47,155 nucleotides of DNA from a bacterium. GTDB lineage: Bacteria > Electryoneota > Electryoneia > Electryoneales > Electryoneaceae. The translations under genes were made by a program, and so were the position numbers. The stretch is taken from NCBI GenBank assembly GCA_019912845.1, contig JAIOHU010000102.1, positions 1 to 47,155 on the forward strand, read 5' to 3'. Shown here piece by piece: positions 43,500 through 47,155 of the stretch. The notes under the pieces are model-generated. The model had not been told where the DNA came from and did no database searches. It worked only from the letters and a program-made list of their open reading frames with translations. Each line of letters begins with the position of its first letter. Position 1 is the first letter of the stretch.

Positions 43500-45965
43500 A
43501 TGATCATTTCAAGTAACATCACCAAACTGATACTTCCATTGGCAATCACAATCCTTCTGATGGTACCCGCTTCATTGTTCGCGGTGGACTTTTATGTCGC
43601 TACAACAGGGATCGACACCATCGGCTATGGGTTGGAAGAAGATCAGCCATATCGTTCTGTCACCTTTGCCCTTTTTGTCGCTGATACAACAGCAAATCGT
43701 CCCCATACAATCTACATCGAATCGGGCAGATACACAGAATTCACAGAAACCTATCCGCTGCCTATGATCGACCAGACTTCACTGATTGGAGCTGGAGCTG
43801 ATCAGACCATTCTGGATGCTACCAACAGCTTGTCGAATGTCATTTTCGCTGATTTCGCCAATGACTGGAGTGTGGAGAACCTGACCATTACTGGAGGTGT
43901 TGCCATTGAAGGTGGTGGAATCTCTGCCTATCAAGGTTCGGATGGAATGCTGAGAAACCTCATCATCGAGGGTAACCGCGCTGACTTTCCACTCTTCCCG
44001 AACACCCAGGGCGAAGGCGGAGGGGTTCTGATCTATGAAGTGGATGATATGACTGTTCAAAATGTCATGATCCGAAACAATTCCGCATACGATGATGGTG
44101 GAGCTCTGGCGATTGTTCGTTGTTCGCCATTGATCACGAATTGCACTATCGTTGCCAATTGGGCTGACCAGAATGGTGCCAGTGGGGCGGTTTATTACGA
44201 CGGCAGTAACGGCGACAACCCAATTCTGGAGAACAATATTATCTGGGGCAACCCCGATGAAGCTGATCCGCGCACTTCAATCACTGCAACAGGCAATGGC
44301 ACCTTGACAGTACGTTTCTCGCTGGTGGAAACCGATAATGGTCAGCCGTATACAGGCACTGGTAATGTTTTCGCAAACCCCCTGTTTGAAATTGCCGGTG
44401 AGGATTACCATGTACTGATGGGTTCGCAAAGTGTCGACAGGGGGAATCCACTATCGCAGTTTAACAACGAACCATTCCCCAATGGTGGACGTGTTAATGC
44501 GGGCTGGTATGGAAATACGGAAGACGCACAGTACAGCGGAGCAATACGTGCGTTGCGGCGCGATCAATTTACCTTGATTGGTGTACCAGTAAACGTTCCC
44601 AACGGCGATCCAGCACTACTCTTCCAGGATGATTTTGGTGGGGCACAACCGGGAGATAATAGCTGGCGTTTGCAACGCTGGGATAATGATTACGACGGGC
44701 TTGTCCGTTTTGGTGAACCCGAACGGGATGGCAGCGAACAGGGTGATCCGCCCGCAGTAGTCCCGGGAAGAGGATTTATTCTCAGCCAGAATCAAAACAA
44801 TCGTACCAATGTTCATGTTCCCGGATATGCACTGAACCAATATCAAACATTCAACTATGCACTTGAAACTGCTGGGCAGGACACACTTTACCAGATGATC
44901 GCAAACCCCTATCCCTACCCGATTGATGTGATGGACACTCGATTCCAAACCTCACTGGGCTTGGTGGACATCGACCAGGCAGCGGAAGGAGGCTTGATGA
45001 ATCGCTGGTTCTACAGCCTCGATGGAACTGGACGTTTTGTTCCTCACCTGGGACGCTTGCAGCCCTGGGAAGGGGTGGTTGTTGTAACCATGGACCCAAG
45101 TGTTACCCAATGGCAGGTTGAACCGGGGAGAAATGAATTCAACGGCGGAAATGTGTTTGATCGTTTGACCTGGGGATTGTACGCCGGAGTAACTGCCTAT
45201 AACGACAGCGCACAAATCGTCGGCTCTGATGCTGGTCACTATTTCGGTATCGGTGAGGAGATGAGCAATGGGCTGGATGTTTATGATGCTGTCAGCCTTC
45301 CCTGGCTTAGACCGGAAATCAGCTTTGAGTGGAAAAGCCCTGCACATCCCCCACTTTATCACAGCTTCCTCTCAGATTCTCCGGGTGGTGATTGGCGTAT
45401 CTGGTACATGGATTTCTGGGTGCGAACCTTGAACGATACGATTACGGCCGACTCCGCAGTCTTTTCCATTGAAGGAATTATCAGCGAGGAAGGTGAAGAG
45501 CCTTTCCCACCAGCAGAATATGATCTCTGGCTGACAGATGCCTGGGAAGAAATGCTCATTCCCGATTTAAGAGATACATCGAGCATCCGTCTCCCACTGG
45601 AAGATTTTGGAAACCAGGGAAGACGACTGCGTGTGATGATCTGGTGCAGCCGTGATGACTGGGAAGAAGTATCCGTGGACGTTAATCCGCTGGAAATTCC
45701 TGGCAAGTTCGAGATCGCGGGAGTATATCCCAATCCATTCAATGCGACCACGACCATCAGTTTCACATTGCCCCAACAACGGAATGTGATGCTGTCGGTT
45801 TACGATATTCTCGGCAGACAGGTGGCATATCACGATCTCGGCGTTATAAAACAAGGTTTACACCGCACGGTATGGAACGCTGGACAGTATGCGAGTGGTA
45901 ACTATTTCATCCGTATGCAGGCGGGAGAGGATCAAACCATGCGACGTGTGATGCTGGTGAAGTAG
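43500..45965 (+). CDS. Secreted right-handed beta-helix protein with type IX sorting domain
   Basis: An 821-residue protein with signal peptide ending SLFA. Residues 30-300 resemble a DUF1565/pectate-lyase-like parallel beta-helix: DFYVATTGIDTIGYG, YRSVTFAL, TIYIESGRYTE, then ladder strands VENLTITGGVAIEGGGISAYQ, LRNLIIEGNRAD, VQNVMIRNNSAYDDGGALAI and ITNCTIVANWA. A beta-rich middle follows. The last 80 or so residues are a type A C-terminal sorting domain (YPNPFNATTTISFTLP, VYDILGRQVA, ASGNYFIRMQAG, ending RRVMLVK). The start is the ATG at 43500 rather than the TTG at 43479. The helix could bind or cleave glycans, but no catalytic residues were identified. Confidence 0.85.
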   Translation: MIISSNITKLILPLAITILLMVPASLFAVDFYVATTGIDTIGYGLEEDQPYRSVTFALFVADTTANRPHTIYIESGRYTEFTETYPLPMIDQTSLIGAGADQTILDATNSLSNVIFADFANDWSVENLTITGGVAIEGGGISAYQGSDGMLRNLIIEGNRADFPLFPNTQGEGGGVLIYEVDDMTVQNVMIRNNSAYDDGGALAIVRCSPLITNCTIVANWADQNGASGAVYYDGSNGDNPILENNIIWGNPDEADPRTSITATGNGTLTVRFSLVETDNGQPYTGTGNVFANPLFEIAGEDYHVLMGSQSVDRGNPLSQFNNEPFPNGGRVNAGWYGNTEDAQYSGAIRALRRDQFTLIGVPVNVPNGDPALLFQDDFGGAQPGDNSWRLQRWDNDYDGLVRFGEPERDGSEQGDPPAVVPGRGFILSQNQNNRTNVHVPGYALNQYQTFNYALETAGQDTLYQMIANPYPYPIDVMDTRFQTSLGLVDIDQAAEGGLMNRWFYSLDGTGRFVPHLGRLQPWEGVVVVTMDPSVTQWQVEPGRNEFNGGNVFDRLTWGLYAGVTAYNDSAQIVGSDAGHYFGIGEEMSNGLDVYDAVSLPWLRPEISFEWKSPAHPPLYHSFLSDSPGGDWRIWYMDFWVRTLNDTITADSAVFSIEGIISEEGEEPFPPAEYDLWLTDAWEEMLIPDLRDTSSIRLPLEDFGNQGRRLRVMIWCSRDDWEEVSVDVNPLEIPGKFEIAGVYPNPFNATTTISFTLPQQRNVMLSVYDILGRQVAYHDLGVIKQGLHRTVWNAGQYASGNYFIRMQAGEDQTMRRVMLVK

Positions 45966-45970
45966 GAATT

Positions 45971-46124
45971 AGAATTGGCCCTGGATTTATCCAGGGTCTA
46001 ATAGTTCCATCACCAGAGTTATTAAACATTGGACAAATTTATCCAGGGTCTAATAGTTTCATTACCAGAGTTATTAAACATTGGACAAGTCCAATGCCAA
46101 GAGTCAAAGCAGGTGAGTTGATCC
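45971..46124 (+). repeat. Dispersed intergenic repeat, copy R4, with internal 52-base tandem duplication
   Basis: It has the CCTGGA/TCCAGG hairpin, then GTCTAATAGTTCCATCACCA...TTATTAAACATTGGACAA. The 52-base stretch 45985-46036 is repeated in tandem at 46037-46088 with 2 differences. It ends with palindrome ATTGGACAAGTCCAAT and GAGTTGATCC. It lies just after the beta-helix gene. Confidence 0.85.
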
Positions 46125-46162
46125 ACTAATAGCTATTTTGTAGTAGCACTTTTGCTGGAGTC

Positions 46163-46196
46163 GTTCCGCAACATCCGAAGATGTTGCGGAACTTTT
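46163..46196 (+). terminator. Perfect 13-bp hairpin with CGAA loop and T-tract
   Basis: GTTCCGCAACATC (46163-46175) pairs exactly with GATGTTGCGGAAC (46180-46192) and is followed by TTTT. It lies between the beta-helix gene and the transporter, so it acts as a terminator or as an attenuator before the transporter. Confidence 0.75.
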
Positions 46197-46230
46197 AACG
46201 TTTCAATAGCAACATGTGAGGATAACGCAT

Positions 46231-47155
46231 TTGAATAAAAGCGCAGGACATGGATTTGGAACCGCCCCTGTTTTTCTTGCTGCAATCAGCACCATTCTCG
46301 GGGCAATTCTATTTCTTCGCTTTGGATACGCTGTTGGACATGCCGGCTTGCTGGGCGCGATCGCGATTGTGCTCATTGGTCATGCAGTAACCATTCCTAC
46401 CGCTCTTGCAGTCTCAGAAATCGCTACAAACCTCAAAGTCGAGGGTGGTGGCGAATATTTTATCATCAGTAGATCTTTTGGTGCTACTGTCGGCGGTACA
46501 ATCGGGCTATCCCTCTATCTCTCACAAGCTGTCTCAGTTGCCTTTTACCTTATCGCTTTCGCAGAGGCTTTTCGTCCCCTCTTCCCCTGGTTTGAAGGTG
46601 TTTCAGGTTTTGCAATGGACCCTCGATTTATTTCAATTCCCGCAGCGTTGATTCTGATAATTGCGATATTTTATAAGGGCGCGAATCTGGGCGTTGGGAT
46701 GCTTTGGGGGATTTTTGTGATCTTAGCTGTAACAATCGTCGCCTTTTTTGTTGGTGGTCCCACCGACAAAGCTCCAGAAAGTGTCGCCCTGCTGAACAGG
46801 ATAGAGGGTCATCACGACTTCATGAAGGTTTTCGCAATTATCTTCCCCGCGTTTACAGGCATGACAATGGGGGTCGGTTTATCCGGTGATCTGGCAAATC
46901 CACGAAAATCAATACCGCTTGGCACCATGCTGGCAACCTTTGCAGGATTGATTGTTTATATCCTGATGGCAATTAAAATGGCATTTGCCGCTTCGCCGAA
47001 TGAACTCGCAAACAATCAATTTATCATGGGTGAAATCGCCATTTGGGGTCCAATTATACCCATAGGGCTGGGTGCCGCGACCATCTCCTCGGCTATCGGT
47101 TCCTTACTGGTTGCCCCTCGAACACTGCAGGCGATGGGGCAGGACAATATTCTAC
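46231..47155 (+). CDS. SLC12-like cation-chloride cotransporter / APC-superfamily permease, 3' end cut
   Basis: The frame is open from a TTG at 46231 (GAGGA nine or so bases upstream) to the window edge, 308 codons; a GTG at 46216 is an alternative start. About eight membrane helices are visible. The patterns GTAPVFLAAISTILGAILFLRFGYAVGHAG, EGGGEYFIISRSFG, GLSLYLSQAVSVAFYL and the later FPAFTGMTMGVGLSGDLANPRKSIPLG recall Na-K-Cl and K-Cl cotransporters (FPAVTG...GDLK-P-KSIP). Bacterial members of this family are often simply called amino acid permeases. Substrate is not established and the C-terminal cytoplasmic domain is outside the window. Confidence 0.85.
   Translation, partial: MNKSAGHGFGTAPVFLAAISTILGAILFLRFGYAVGHAGLLGAIAIVLIGHAVTIPTALAVSEIATNLKVEGGGEYFIISRSFGATVGGTIGLSLYLSQAVSVAFYLIAFAEAFRPLFPWFEGVSGFAMDPRFISIPAALILIIAIFYKGANLGVGMLWGIFVILAVTIVAFFVGGPTDKAPESVALLNRIEGHHDFMKVFAIIFPAFTGMTMGVGLSGDLANPRKSIPLGTMLATFAGLIVYILMAIKMAFAASPNELANNQFIMGEIAIWGPIIPIGLGAATISSAIGSLLVAPRTLQAMGQDNIL

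Noticed and set aside
1..47155. Defence system, toxin-antitoxin pair, biosynthetic cluster or prophage
   Set aside because: No nuclease, methylase, toxin, NRPS/PKS, capsid or terminase genes were recognised anywhere in the window.

Overview
The window looks like a piece of a Gram-negative bacterial chromosome from the FCB side of the tree (Bacteroidetes/Chlorobi/Fibrobacteres and related candidate phyla). The reasons are: two secreted proteins end in a C-terminal sorting domain of the type IX (Por) secretion type; there is a PorV/PorQ-like outer-membrane protein; the primary-type sigma factor is short and has no region 1.1; and there are LolA, lipoproteins and several beta-barrel-like proteins. 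No tRNA, rRNA, CRISPR array, transposase or integrase was seen. The exact phylum cannot be named from this sequence alone.

Layout. 1-957: 3'-truncated secreted M14 carboxypeptidase (-). 1162-5375: envelope polysaccharide module (+) with a PorV-like protein, a Wza-type export lipoprotein/secretin-like protein and a Wzc-type tyrosine autokinase. 5381-6115: DsbD_2/TauE-like membrane protein (-). 6278-7974: ABC-2 exporter pair (+), then a MerR-type regulator. 8843-11520: four small secreted or outer-membrane proteins (-) of unknown function. 11731-14048: a 2.2-kb segment bounded by direct copies of the pnp 3' end and its terminator, enclosing a type IX cargo gene (+). 14003-24663: the classic translation/RNA-processing superoperon read leftwards, rimP-nusA-infB-DUF503-rbfA-nrnA-truB-ribF-rpsO-pnp; ylxR and ylxQ, often found between nusA and infB, are absent. 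24899-28278: TPR membrane protein, primary-type sigma factor, HtrA protease (-). 28664-37293: very large DUF4175-like coiled-coil membrane protein, a Cache-like lipoprotein translationally coupled to a Ca/Na antiporter, and a zinc-protease/beta-propeller/barrel fusion (-). 37637-42464: ftsK-lolA-flippase-like-trmH (+). 42773-45965: MarR regulator and a beta-helix type IX cargo (+). 46231-end: 5' part of an SLC12-like transporter (+).

How it fits together. Most genes are housekeeping (transcription elongation, initiation, ribosome maturation, RNA turnover, division) or envelope biogenesis (EPS export, lipoprotein trafficking, periplasmic proteolysis, surface proteins). Start codons are often TTG or GTG, and many neighbours are coupled by ATGA or TGATG overlaps.

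The unexpected material is intergenic: (i) the duplicated pnp tail, whose coding differences are all synonymous, flanking an islet; (ii) a dispersed palindromic repeat family at four loci, one of which creates a false N-terminal extension of FtsK; (iii) several other hairpin repeats. These are the main items proposed for a second look.
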